Positions 42,350 through 53,500 of a stretch of 64,000 nt of DNA are shown here, piece by piece (the stretch's first letter is position 1; every line of letters starts with the position of its first letter). Made by a program: the position numbers and the translations under genes. The notes beneath the pieces were generated by a model. It did no database searches, was not told the DNA's origin, and saw only the letters and a list, made by a program, of their open reading frames with translations. This DNA comes from Pseudomonadota bacterium (lineage in GTDB: Bacteria > Pseudomonadota > Gammaproteobacteria > Burkholderiales > Burkholderiaceae_C): positions 30,602 through 94,601 of the forward strand of contig CAUJHV010000061.1 of assembly GCA_963205115.1 (NCBI GenBank). The letters run 5' to 3'.

Positions 42350-44295
42350 ACGCCGGGACGTGGCGGCTGAAGGGCCGAGCGTCCGTGGCCGCCTCGCCCG
42401 AGGGCGAGGACGCCCGCCCGGATGCCGTCGGCACGCTGCCGGGCTGGCCTTCGGCCGTGGCCCAGACCTGGCGGATGTCGTTCGATCACTGGGCGGGTGC
42501 GGATGCGCCGGCGTTGACGCAGGCTGCGGCTGAACTGCGGCGTCAGCTGCGGCCGCACGCGCTGGGCGGCGTGGAAGGCGCCAGGGCGCTGGGCCTGGTG
42601 GCCGCGGCGCTGAAACACACCTTGGGCTGGTCGGCCTACGACCAGCAGGGCCTGGCGGCCTGGCTGATGCTGCGCGGGCGACTGGTGGAGATGGCCACCG
42701 GCGAAGGCAAGACACTGGCGGCCGGCCTGGCGGCGGCCACGGCGGGGCTGGCAGGCCTGTCGGTGCATGTGCTGACCGCCAACGATTACCTGGTCGAACG
42801 CGACCGCGAGACGCTCGAGCCGCTGTTCCGGCTGCTGGGCCTGGGCACCGCGGCCGTTTGCGCGACGACCCCGCGCGAATCGCGGCTTCTGGCCTACCGC
42901 CAGCCCATCGTCTATGTCACCGGCCGCGAGCTGGTGTTCGATCACCTGAAGGACCATCTGCAACTGCGCGGCGAGCGCGACCCGCGTGTGCTGCGCGCCC
43001 GTGCGCTGGGCGGGGAAGGCGCATCCGCGGACGGCCAGGCGTTGCTGCCGCGCCTGCAGCAGGCCATCATCGACGAGGCCGACAGCATCCTGCTCGACGA
43101 GGCCAGCATCCCGTTCATCCTGTCCACGCCCGGTGCGGCACCGGACGTCGCGGCACTGGAGGCGGCGCGCGTGCTGGCGGGCCTGCTGGGCCCCGAGGAC
43201 TTCGTGCTGATGCCTTCCCGACGGCAGGCCGAACTGACCGAAGCCGGCCGCGAGCGCGTGGCGCGCACGGTACCGCCGTCGAGCCCGCTGTGGCCCGCGC
43301 GCCATGCCGTGGAACTGGTGCGGGCGGCCCTGGTGGCCGAACGTCTGCTGGTGCGGGACCGAGACTACACACTGAGCCCCGGCAAGGGCGTGCAGCTCAT
43401 CGACGAGATCACCGGCCGCATCGCCTTCGGCCGGCAATGGAACAGTCCGCTGCATGCCATGGTGGAGCTCAAGGAAGGGCTCGAGCCGACGCCCGCGATG
43501 CAGACCGCCGCGCGCATCACCTACCAGCGCTTCTTTCCGCGCTACGAACGCCTGGGCGGCATGAGCGGCACGCTGCGTGAATCGCACGCCGAGTTGAAGG
43601 CGTTGTACGGCTGCCCGGTCGTGCGTGTGCCGCTGGTCAAGCCGTCGCAGGCGCGCTGGTGGGGCCAGCGGGGTTTTGTCGATGCGGCCGCACGCCAATG
43701 GGCCTGCGTGGAGCGCATCCGCGACATGGTTCAGCAGCGCCGGCCTGTGCTGGTGGGTACCGACAGCGTGCGGACCAGCCAGAACCTCTCGGCCGCGCTG
43801 ACGCGTGCCGGGATCGAGCACCAGGTGCTCAACGCCGTGCAGGATGCCGACGAAGCCCAAGCCGTGGCACGCGCCGGCGAAGCCGGCCGCGTGACCGTGA
43901 CCACCAACATGGCCGGGCGTGGCACCGACATCCGTCTCAGCGAAGCCGCCCTGGCCGCGGGCGGCCTGCACGTCATCCTGGCCTTGAGCAACCGCAGCCG
44001 CCGCATCGACCGGCAATTGGCCGGACGCGCCGCGCGCCACGGCGACCCGGGCTCGGCCGAGTCGCTGGTCTGCCTGGACGATCCGGTCATTGCCCAGACC
44101 CTGCCGGCACGCTGGCGTGCCGCGCTGGCCCGCCGCGCCGACGCGCAGGGTGAACTGCCCGCCCTGCTGGTGCGCCCGCTCGTGATGCTGGCGCAACGCC
44201 GGGCCGAGTGGCGGGAGCGACTGCTGCGCCGCGACCTGCGCCTGATGGACGAAGGCCTGGTCGAACAGCTGGCTTTCTCGGGACGCCAGGAGTAG
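42346..44295 (+). CDS. Short SecA-like ATPase
   Basis: A 649-residue relative of the preprotein translocase motor SecA, which normally has about 900 residues. NBD1 has SecA-type QGLAAWLMLRGRLVEMATGE leading into Walker A TGEGKT (118-123), and LTANDYLVERD; the DEAD box is IIDEADSILLDEA (243-246). NBD2 retains TTNMAGRGTDIRL and RQLAGRAARHGDPGSAESLV. Some preprotein-crosslinking sequence remains between the NBDs, but the C-terminal scaffold, wing and zinc-binding regions are short or absent. It is not the housekeeping SecA. The ATG at 42346 overlaps the M50 gene's stop as ATGA; the giant surface-protein gene follows after 304 bp. I infer a dedicated export motor. Confidence 0.88.
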   Translation: MNAGTWRLKGRASVAASPEGEDARPDAVGTLPGWPSAVAQTWRMSFDHWAGADAPALTQAAAELRRQLRPHALGGVEGARALGLVAAALKHTLGWSAYDQQGLAAWLMLRGRLVEMATGEGKTLAAGLAAATAGLAGLSVHVLTANDYLVERDRETLEPLFRLLGLGTAAVCATTPRESRLLAYRQPIVYVTGRELVFDHLKDHLQLRGERDPRVLRARALGGEGASADGQALLPRLQQAIIDEADSILLDEASIPFILSTPGAAPDVAALEAARVLAGLLGPEDFVLMPSRRQAELTEAGRERVARTVPPSSPLWPARHAVELVRAALVAERLLVRDRDYTLSPGKGVQLIDEITGRIAFGRQWNSPLHAMVELKEGLEPTPAMQTAARITYQRFFPRYERLGGMSGTLRESHAELKALYGCPVVRVPLVKPSQARWWGQRGFVDAAARQWACVERIRDMVQQRRPVLVGTDSVRTSQNLSAALTRAGIEHQVLNAVQDADEAQAVARAGEAGRVTVTTNMAGRGTDIRLSEAALAAGGLHVILALSNRSRRIDRQLAGRAARHGDPGSAESLVCLDDPVIAQTLPARWRAALARRADAQGELPALLVRPLVMLAQRRAEWRERLLRRDLRLMDEGLVEQLAFSGRQE

Positions 44296-44599
44296 GTCGT
44301 CCCGTGGGATGGCATGCGGGTGGGCTCGCAGCGGTCCCATCCGCCAACTGCGACCCAAATCAGGTTGTTCGAGCGATCGGGCCGGGGCGAGCTGACGCCC
44401 AATCCCTCTCACGTGTGCCTGCTTCATGCATGGGCCGGCGCACGCCATGCATGTCCCTACCTGAACCCCGCGGCGCACCGCGCGCCCACACCTCGCGGTC
44501 GCCGTGGCCGTCGCGGCGTCGCGTCGACAACTGGCCGTTCAAGGCGACCCGGTCGTGGGTCGCCGAACGGGCGCTCGCCTGAGGGCGCCGGATTCCGCC
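44296..44599. other. Leader region before the giant gene
   Basis: About 300 bp between the SecA-like stop and the chosen start of the giant gene. It carries an inverted repeat (listed separately). No rho-independent terminator was found, so transcription from the upstream export genes may read into the giant gene. The track ORF begins at 44504, but the sequence between 44504 and 44600 codes for an Arg-rich stretch with no family resemblance. A clear promoter was not recognised. Confidence 0.5.
44425..44453. repeat. 9-bp perfect inverted repeat in the giant-gene leader
   Basis: CATGCATGG, 11 bases, CCATGCATG. Arms are perfect reverse complements and each holds the smaller palindrome ATGCAT. 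It could be an operator or an mRNA hairpin. There is no T tract, so it is not a terminator. Confidence 0.6.
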
Positions 44600-47500
44600 A
44601 TGCCCGCGCCTGCCCGTTTCCCGCTGAATCGCCTGGTCTCCTTGATCCGGCGGGCCTGGTCCGCCCTGCGACCGGCGCGGCGTGCGGGCCTGCGCGTGCG
44701 GCCCAGCGTGGAGGCGCTGGAGCCCCGCGTCCTGTACTCGGCCGATCCCCTGGCGCTGGCCAGCCTCAGTGCCGAAGTGCGGATGCTCGATTCGCAAGAC
44801 ACACCGGCCATCCAGCCGCCAGACGGTCCGGTGGGCAACGCTGCGGCCCGTGCCACGCTGGCTGCGGGCGCGGCATCCGGCGCCACTGCCAGCGACGCGC
44901 CCGAGCGCACGGCGCCCGTGCACGAGCTGATCTTCGTGGACGCCGCGGTGGCCGACGCGCAGGTCCTGATCGACGGCATCCTGGCCTCGCGCGCGCCGGA
45001 CGCCCACGTCGAGGTGGTGCAGCTGCGGGCCGATCGCGACGGCCTCGCACAGATCAGCGAGCGTCTGGCGCAGGCACGCGATCTGGCGGCCGTGCACATC
45101 GTCTCGCACGGTGACCAGGGTCTGCTGCAGCTGGGCAGTGGCCGGGTCGATGCCGGCACGCTGCAGGCGCGGGCGGCTGAGCTGGCGGCCTGGCAGACGG
45201 CCCTGGGCGCGCAGGCCGACCTGCTGCTGTGGGGCTGCAATGTCGGCGAGGGCGAGGTCGGCAGCCGCTTCATCGGGCAGCTGGCCGCCTTCACCGGCGC
45301 CGATGTCGCGGCCAGCACCGACCCCACCGGCAGCGCCGCGGCCGGCGGCGACTGGCTGCTGGAGCTGCACACCGGCGCCATCGAGGCCCGCTTCGACCTG
45401 CTGGCCAGCGCGCTGCCGCAGCGCTGGGAAGGCGTGCTGGCCTTGACGCCGCAAGGCGGTGAGACCCGCGTCAACACCACGACCACCCAGGTGCAGCAGA
45501 CGCGGCCGGGTGGTCGCTCCGTGGCCATGGATGGGGCTGGCAACTACGTGGTCACCTGGTATGGCCGCGGCTCGGTGGACTTCACGGGCGTCTACTTCCA
45601 GCGCTACGACGCCAGTGGCGTGGCGCAAGGCGGCGAGACGCTGGTCAACACCACCACCACCGGCCCCCAGGAGTGGCCCCTGGTGGCCATGGATCCCAAT
45701 GGCAACTTCGTGATCGTCTTCGAAGATGCCAACGGCCTGGACGGCAGCGGCTACGGCATCTACGGACAACGCTACAACGCCAGCGGCGCGGCGCAGGGCG
45801 GGCAGTTCCGCATCAACACCACGACCACCGGCGACCAGGCGGCTGCCGGCGTGGCGATGGATGCCAGCGGCAACTTTGCCGTGGCCTGGATGAGCACCCA
45901 GACCGGCGACTTCGACGTCTATGTGCAGCGCTACAACGCCGCGGGTGTGGCCCAGGGCGGCGAGGTGCGTGTCAACACCACCACCACCGGGATCCAGGAC
46001 TACCCCACGCTGGCGATGGATGCGACCGGCGGGTTTGTCGTGGCCTGGACCAGCGACCAGGGCGCGTTCACCGACATCTACGCGCGGCGCTACGACAGCA
46101 GCGGCACGGCGCTGGGGGGCGAATTCCAGGTCAACACCGACACGGTGTCCGCTCACAGCTACGCGAGTGCTGCGATGGCGTCGGATGGCAGCTTCGTGAT
46201 GGCCTGGGCGAGTGCGGCGCAGGACCCGGACAGCACCGAGGGCATCTATGCGCAGCGCTACAACGCGTCCGGTGTGGCCCAGGGTGCAGAGTTCCGTGTC
46301 AACACCTACACGACCTTGGCGCAGAGCTATCCCGTCGTGGCGATGAACGCCACCGGTGGCTTCATCGTCACCTGGCAGAGCACCGGCCAGGACGGCAGCC
46401 TCGAGGGCGTCTATGCCCAGCAGTTTCTGGCCAGCGGCTCGCCCACAGGGACCGAGCTGCGTATCAACACGACCACCGCCAACGAGCAGCGGAACGCCAG
46501 TGTGGCCTATGCGGGGAGCCAGTCGGTCGTGGTCTGGTCCGGCGACGGTGTAGGCGACGGCACTGCCGTGTTCGCCCAGCGTCTGAGTGTCAGCGTGCCG
46601 CCCGGCATCACGGTGGGCACCGTCAGCGGCAACACCAGCGAGACCGGCACCACCGCCAGCTTCACGGTGGTGCTGGACACGGTGCCGTCGTCCAACGTCA
46701 CCATCCCGGTCAGCGTGAGCAACGCCCTGGAGGCCGGCGCCTCCACGGCCTTGCTCACCTTCACCAGCGCCAACTGGTCCACGCCGCAGACCGTGACGCT
46801 CACCGGCCTGGATGACACGCTGGACGATGGCGACCGCAGCTACACCGCGGTGCTGGGCGCCGCGAGCAGCGCCGATGGGGCCTACAACGGGCTGGATGCC
46901 AGCGACGTGGCCCTGCAGAACCTGGACAACGACACGCGCAGCACGGTCACCGTGACGACCACGGCCGACACACTGGATGGCGACACCGGCAGCCTCTATG
47001 CGCTGCTGGGCAACCGCGGGGCCGACGGGGAGATCAGCCTGCGCGAGGCCCTCACGGCGGCCAACGCCACGGCCAATGGCAGCGGCGGGGCCGACCGCAT
47101 CCACTTCGCCATCAGCGGCACGGGCGTGCACACGCTGAACATCGGCTCCGCGCTGCCGGTGATCACTGACCCCGTGATCCTGGACGCGAGCACCGACGAC
47201 AGCTTTGCGGCCAACAGCAACCGACCGGCGGTCATCCTGGACGGCAACAACGCCTTCGCCGGCGATGGCCTCGTGCTGGCCGGCACGGCCGATGGCAGCA
47301 CCATCCGCGGCGTCGTGGTCCGCGATTTCAGCGGCGATGGCATCGAGATCCAGGTCGGCGCCAACGGCAACACCGTGGCCGGCAACTACATCGGCAGCCT
47401 CAGCGCCCTGGGCGCCAACGTGGCGGGGGAAGGCAACACCGACAACGGTCTGCGGGTGCTGGGCGCCAGCAACACCATCGGCGGCCTCACGGCAGCCGAC

Positions 47501-50500
47501 CGCAATGTGATCGCCGGCAACCAGCAGGGCATCCAGATCAGCGGCCTGGGCATCGGCAACCTGATCATCGGCAACTACATCGGCACCGACGCCACCGGTC
47601 TGGTGGCCCTGGGCAACACCGACGACGGCATCGGGTTCGATGCCGGCTCCAGTGGCAACACCGTCGGCGGAACCACGGCGGCCGAGCGCAACGTGATCGC
47701 CGCCAACGGCGATGACGGCTTCAGCACGGATACGAGCAACCACGTCGTCCAGGGCAACTACATCGGCGTCGGCGCCGATGGCGTGACGGCGCTGGGCAAC
47801 GGCGGTGACGGTGTCGAACTCCGGGACAACGCGGCAGGCAACCGCATCGGCGGGACCCTGTCCGGCCAGGGCAACCTGATTCGCCACAACAGCGGCGACG
47901 GCATCTTCGTCAGCCTGATCGGCAGCCCACCGACGGGCAACTTCCTGCTCGGCAACTCCATCGACGCCAACACGGGTCTGGGCATCGACCTGGGAACCGA
48001 CGGCGTCACCGCCAACGATGCCGGCGATGCCGACACGGGCGCCAACAACCTGCAGAACTTTCCCGTGCTGGCCTCGGCCGTCACCAATGGCGCCACGCAG
48101 CTGGCCGTCAGCGGGACGCTGAACGCGGTGGCCAACAGCCCGTTCCGCATCGAGTTCTTTGCCAGCACGAACGCCGACCCGTCCGGCTACGGCGAAGGTC
48201 AGATCTACCTGGGCTACGTCCATGTCACCACCGATGGCAGCGGCAACGCCACGTTCGACACCACCGTGTCCGCGTATGTGGCGGCGGGTGTCGCTGTCAG
48301 CGCCACCGCCACGCGCAGCGATGTCGGCTACACCAGCTTCACCGACACCTCGGAGTTCGCCGCCAACGTGGCCGCGACGTTGGGCAGCATCAACAGCGTG
48401 CCGGCCTTCAGCGGACTGGACGGCGCGCCCACCTACGTGGCGGGCGGATCCGCCGTCATCCTGGACAACACGGTCACGGTCAGCGATGCGCAACTCTCGG
48501 GCGCCAACAACTTCAGCGGCGCCACGCTGACCCTGGCGCGCCAGGGTGGGGCGAGTGCGCAGGATGCGCTGGCCTTCGACGGCATCGTGGTCACCACCAG
48601 CGGCGCCGATGTGCTGGTCAATGGCGTGCAGGTGGGCAGCTACGGGTTCACCGCTGGGCAGCTGGACATCACGTTCAACGGCAGCGCCACGGGTGCCCGC
48701 GTCAACGCGCTGCTGCAGAACATCGTCTACTGGAACACCAGCGGCAGCCCGCCCGCCAGCGTGCCGATCGCCTGGACCTTCAGCGACGGCAATGCCGGTG
48801 CGCAAGGCGCCGGCGGCGCGATGCTCGCCACGGGCAGCACCACGGTGACCATCTCGGGTGTCAATGCGGCGCCGGTGCTCACCGCCCCCGCCAGTGTCGG
48901 GATGGTGCAGAACACGACGTTCAGCTTCAGCCCCGATCTGGGGCGCGGGATCAGCTTCACCGACAGCGACATCGGCAGCGGCCAGGCGCAGCTGACGCTC
49001 GGGGTGGCCCAGGGCACGCTGACCCTGGCGCAGACCACGGGCCTGAGCTTCACCACGGGCGACGGCACGGCCGATGCCACGTTGGTCTTCACCGGCACGG
49101 CCGCGGCGATCCATGCGGCCCTCGACGGTCTGGTGTATGCGCCCACGACCAACTATGTGGGCAGCGATTCGCTGACGATCACCGTCAGCGACCAGGGCAA
49201 CACCGGCACCGGCGGTGCGCGCAGCGACAGCGGAACCGTGCCCATCAGCATCGGCGCCCACTCGTTCCTGCAGGGCCAGTATGTCGAGATGGGTGTGCAG
49301 CAGACGGGCAACTTCGGGGCCGATGGCGCAGTGCCGCCGGGTTTCCTCAACCCCGCCTCCACCTATCCGACCGGCAGTTTCGGCATCTATGCCGACTACG
49401 GCCGCGACGGCTGGTACGTCGGCAGCCCAGGCCACACCGGCGACTACGTGTACCCCACCGAGGAATGGGGCATCCATGTGGGAGGTACCACCTTCCGCAA
49501 CCGGGCAGGCCTGGCGCCCGCCATTGCCGGATCCCTCTCGGCCACGGTCGACACCGGCCCGACGCAGCAGGTGGAGTGGACCGGCGGCACCGCCGGCATC
49601 GCGGTGAAGCAGCTGATCACGCTCACGGAGAGCCAGCTGCACTTCTCGATGACCGTGACGCTGACCAACGTCAGCGGCGGCACGCTCAACGACGTCTACT
49701 TCTATCGTTCGTTCGATCCCAACCAGGAATACTCCTGGACCAGCGACTACGCCACGTTGAACTGGGTGGATTCGCAGGGCGGCGACCCCAGCGGCACTGC
49801 CGTGATCGCGACAGCGGGGGCCAGTTACCCCTCGGTGGCGCTGAGGATGTCCAGCACCGGCAGCGATGCCCGGGTGGCCCAGGGCGGCTGGTCGAACATC
49901 AACCCGGTCGATGCGTACCTGGGTATCAACGCGTTCGCCGGCACCGGCCTGTACACCGAGGCCAGTCCCAACTATGCAGACGAGGCCATCACGCTGTTGC
50001 GCAAGGTCAGCACGCTGGCGCCCGGGGCTACGGCGACCTTCGTCATCCAGTACGACATGTCGTCGAACACGGCGCCGCAGGTCGACCTGGATGCCAACGA
50101 CAGCACCGCCGCAGGCAGCGATGCGGCGGTCAGCTACACACCGGGCGGTCCGGCCGTCACTGTGGCCGACGTCGATGCCACCGTCATCTCCATCGACAGC
50201 CCGACGCTGTCGTCGATGACGCTCACGCTGGCGGGTGCGCTGGATGGTCCCGCCGAGACGCTGGCGGCCACCACCGCCGGCACCTCGATCACGGCCAGCT
50301 GGAGCGGCGGCGTGCTCACGCTCAGCGGCAGCGACACCGTGGCCCACTACCAGCAGGTACTGCGCACGGTGACCTACGACAACGCCAGCGGCACGCCCAC
50401 CGCCGGCGAGCGGCGCGTCGACGTGGTGGCCAGCGACGGTGTCAACCTGAGCACCGCAGCCAGTTCGCACGTCACGATTGCCGGGTCGGGGAATGTGGCG

Positions 50501-53500
50501 CCGGTGATCGCCGCCGTGGAGGGCTCGCCGCTGGCGCACACCGAGAACGCTGCGGCGACACCCGTCACCGCCACCCTGACACTGAGCGACGCCGACAGCG
50601 CCAACCTCGGCGGCGCCACGGTGAGCATCAGCGCCAACTTCGCCAGCGGCCAGGACGTGCTGGCCTTCACCAACCAGAACGGCATCACCGGCGGCTGGAA
50701 CGCCGGCACCGGCGTGCTCACCCTCAGCGGCAGCGCCACCGTGGCGCAGTACCAGGCGGCGCTGCGCAGCATCACCTACGCCAACAGCAGCGACGCGCCC
50801 AGCACGGCCACGCGCACGGTGTCGTTCGTGGTCAATGACGGCATCAGCGACAGCGCCGCAGCCACGCGCCAGATCACGGTGGCGGCTGTCAACGACGCAC
50901 CGGTCCTCAGCGCCACCGGCACCGCAACGGCCACCCCCGGCCAGGCCTACACGTTGAACCTGTCCGCCACGGATGCCGACGGTGTGACGATCACCTCCTG
51001 GACCATCAACTGGGGCGACGGCCAGATCCAGACGGTCGTCGGCAATCCCCCCTCGGTCACGCACACCTATGGCGCAGCGCTGACGGGCTTGAGCTTCAAT
51101 GTGGCCGTCGCGGCCACGGATGTCGATGGCACCTGGTTCGGCAACCGGCTGTACGTGCCCACCTGGGCCGGGACCGATGCCGTTCACATCTACCAGGGTC
51201 AGGCCGGCACCTTCGTCGGCACGATGGCACCGCTGACCGACGGACTGGACGACCACATCGAAGTGATCCAGGGCCCTAACGGCCATCTGTATGTGTCTTC
51301 GGAGCAGAGCGACAGCGTCCTGGAGTACACGACGGCTGGCGCACTGGTGCGCACTTTCGTGCCGCCGGGCTCGGGCGGCCTCAACGCGTCGGCGGGCATG
51401 GGCTTCGGGCCGGACGGTCATCTGTACGTGGCCAGCTACCAGAGCAACCAGGTGCTGCGCTACGACGGATCGACCGGCGCATTCCTCGGTGTGGCGGTGG
51501 CTGCCGGCGACGGTGGTTTTGGCATACCGCTGGGCTTGAACTTCGGCCCGGACGGCATGATGTATGTCGCCAGCCGCGCCAACGGCAGCATCATGCGCTT
51601 CGATGCGCCGACCGGCACCCGCGACGCCGGCTTCGCCGCCACCTGGACCGGCCCGGATCTGGAAGACTTCACCTTCGGACCCGACGGCCACATCTATGCG
51701 GCCGACGGCGACCGCATCGTGCGCCTGAACGGCAGCACGGGCGCCTTCATCGACGCGTTCGTGGCCGCAGGTGCCGGCGGCTTGTCGTATGCCGTCGGCT
51801 TGGCCTTCGGGCCCGATGGCAGGCTTTATGTCTCTGACCAGAACGCCGACGCCATCCGTGTCTACCACGGCACCACAGGCGCATCACTGGGCGACCACGT
51901 GCCAGCCGGCGGCGGTGGCTTGAACAGCCCGACCTACATCACCTTCGCGGCCAGCCACCAGGTGACCGTGGCGGCAACGGCCAACGACCAGCCGGCATTC
52001 GGCAACCTGGATGGAACGCCCGCCCATACCGAAGGCGGTTCACCGGTGGTGCTGGATGGCAATGTCCAGGTCACCGATGCAGAACTGAGCGCGGCCGACA
52101 ACTTCAGCGGTGCCACGCTGACCCTGGTGCGCAATGGGGGTGCCAGCGCGCAGGACATCTTCAGCGCCACGGGCACGTTGAGCGCGCTCACCGAGGGCGG
52201 CAACCTGGTGCTGGCCGGCACCACCATCGGCACCGTCACCACCAACAGTGGCGGCACGCTGGTGCTGAGCTTCAACGCCAACGCCACCAACGTGCGCGTG
52301 AACCAGGCGATGCAGCAGATCGCCTATGCCACCACCAGTGACGCACCGCCGGCCAGCGTGCAGGTCAACTGGACCTTCGACGACGGCAACAGCGGCGCGC
52401 AGGGCAGCGGCGGTGCGCTGCAGGCCACAGGAATCACGACGGTGTCCATCACGGCGGTCAACGATCCGCCCGTGATCGCCGCGCTGGATGGTGACACGCG
52501 CGCCTACATCGAAGGCGATGCCCCCGCGCTGTTGGGCTCGGCCAATACCTTGACCGACGTGGACTCTGCCGACTTCGCGGGCGGCGCGCTCACCATCGCC
52601 TTCACCGGTGGCAGCGACAGCGCCGAGGACGTGCTGGCCGTCCGGCATGAGGGCAATGGCGCGGGCCAGATCGGCGTCTCGGGCGGGACGGTGTCCTTCG
52701 GCGGCGTGAACATCGGCAGCTGGACGGGCGGCAGCAGCGGCGCCGCTCTCGTCATCACGCTGGGCGCCAGCGCCGACGCGGTGGCCACGCTGGCGCTGAT
52801 CAACAACATCACCTACTACAACACCGATGCTGTGGCGCCCACGACGGGAAACCGGGCGGTGCGCGTCGTGCTGACCGATGGCGATGACGGCACCAGCCTG
52901 CCCAGTGACACGGTGATGAGCGTCAGCGCGCTCAATGACCCACCCGCGATCACCAGCAACGGCGGTGGCGCCACGGCCGGCATCAACGTCGCCGAAAACA
53001 GCACAGCCGTGACCACGGTGACCCGCAGCGACGTCGATGGCGGGGTGCCGGTGTACTCGATCATCGGCGGCGCCGATGCCGCGAAGTTCGCGATCGATGT
53101 GAACACCGGCGCGCTCAGTTTCCTCACCGCGCCGGACTTCGAGGCGCCCACGGATGCCGGTGCCAACCAGGTCTACGACGTGACGGTGCAGGTCAGCGAC
53201 GGCGCCGGCGGTACGGACGCACAGGCCATCGCCGTGACCGTGAGCAACGTCAATGAGGCGCCCGCCGGCACGAACAAGACGGTCACCACGATCGAGGGCG
53301 GCGCCTACACCTTCACCACCGCCGACTTTGGTTTTGTCGACGCCAGTGACAGCCCGGCCAACGGCCTGCTGGCGGTGACAGTCGCCACTGTGCCGGGCGC
53401 GGGCAGCCTGACCTTGTCCGGCGTGCCCGTCACGGCCGGGCAGAGCGTCAGCGCCGCCAACATCGCCTCGAACCTGCTGGTCTTCACGCCCGCGGCCAAC

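Noticed and set aside
44360-51868. A 2502-residue minus-strand ORF opposite the start of the giant gene
   Set aside because: Same cause: a codon-bias shadow without domains, whereas the sense strand encodes DUF4347 and repeat domains.
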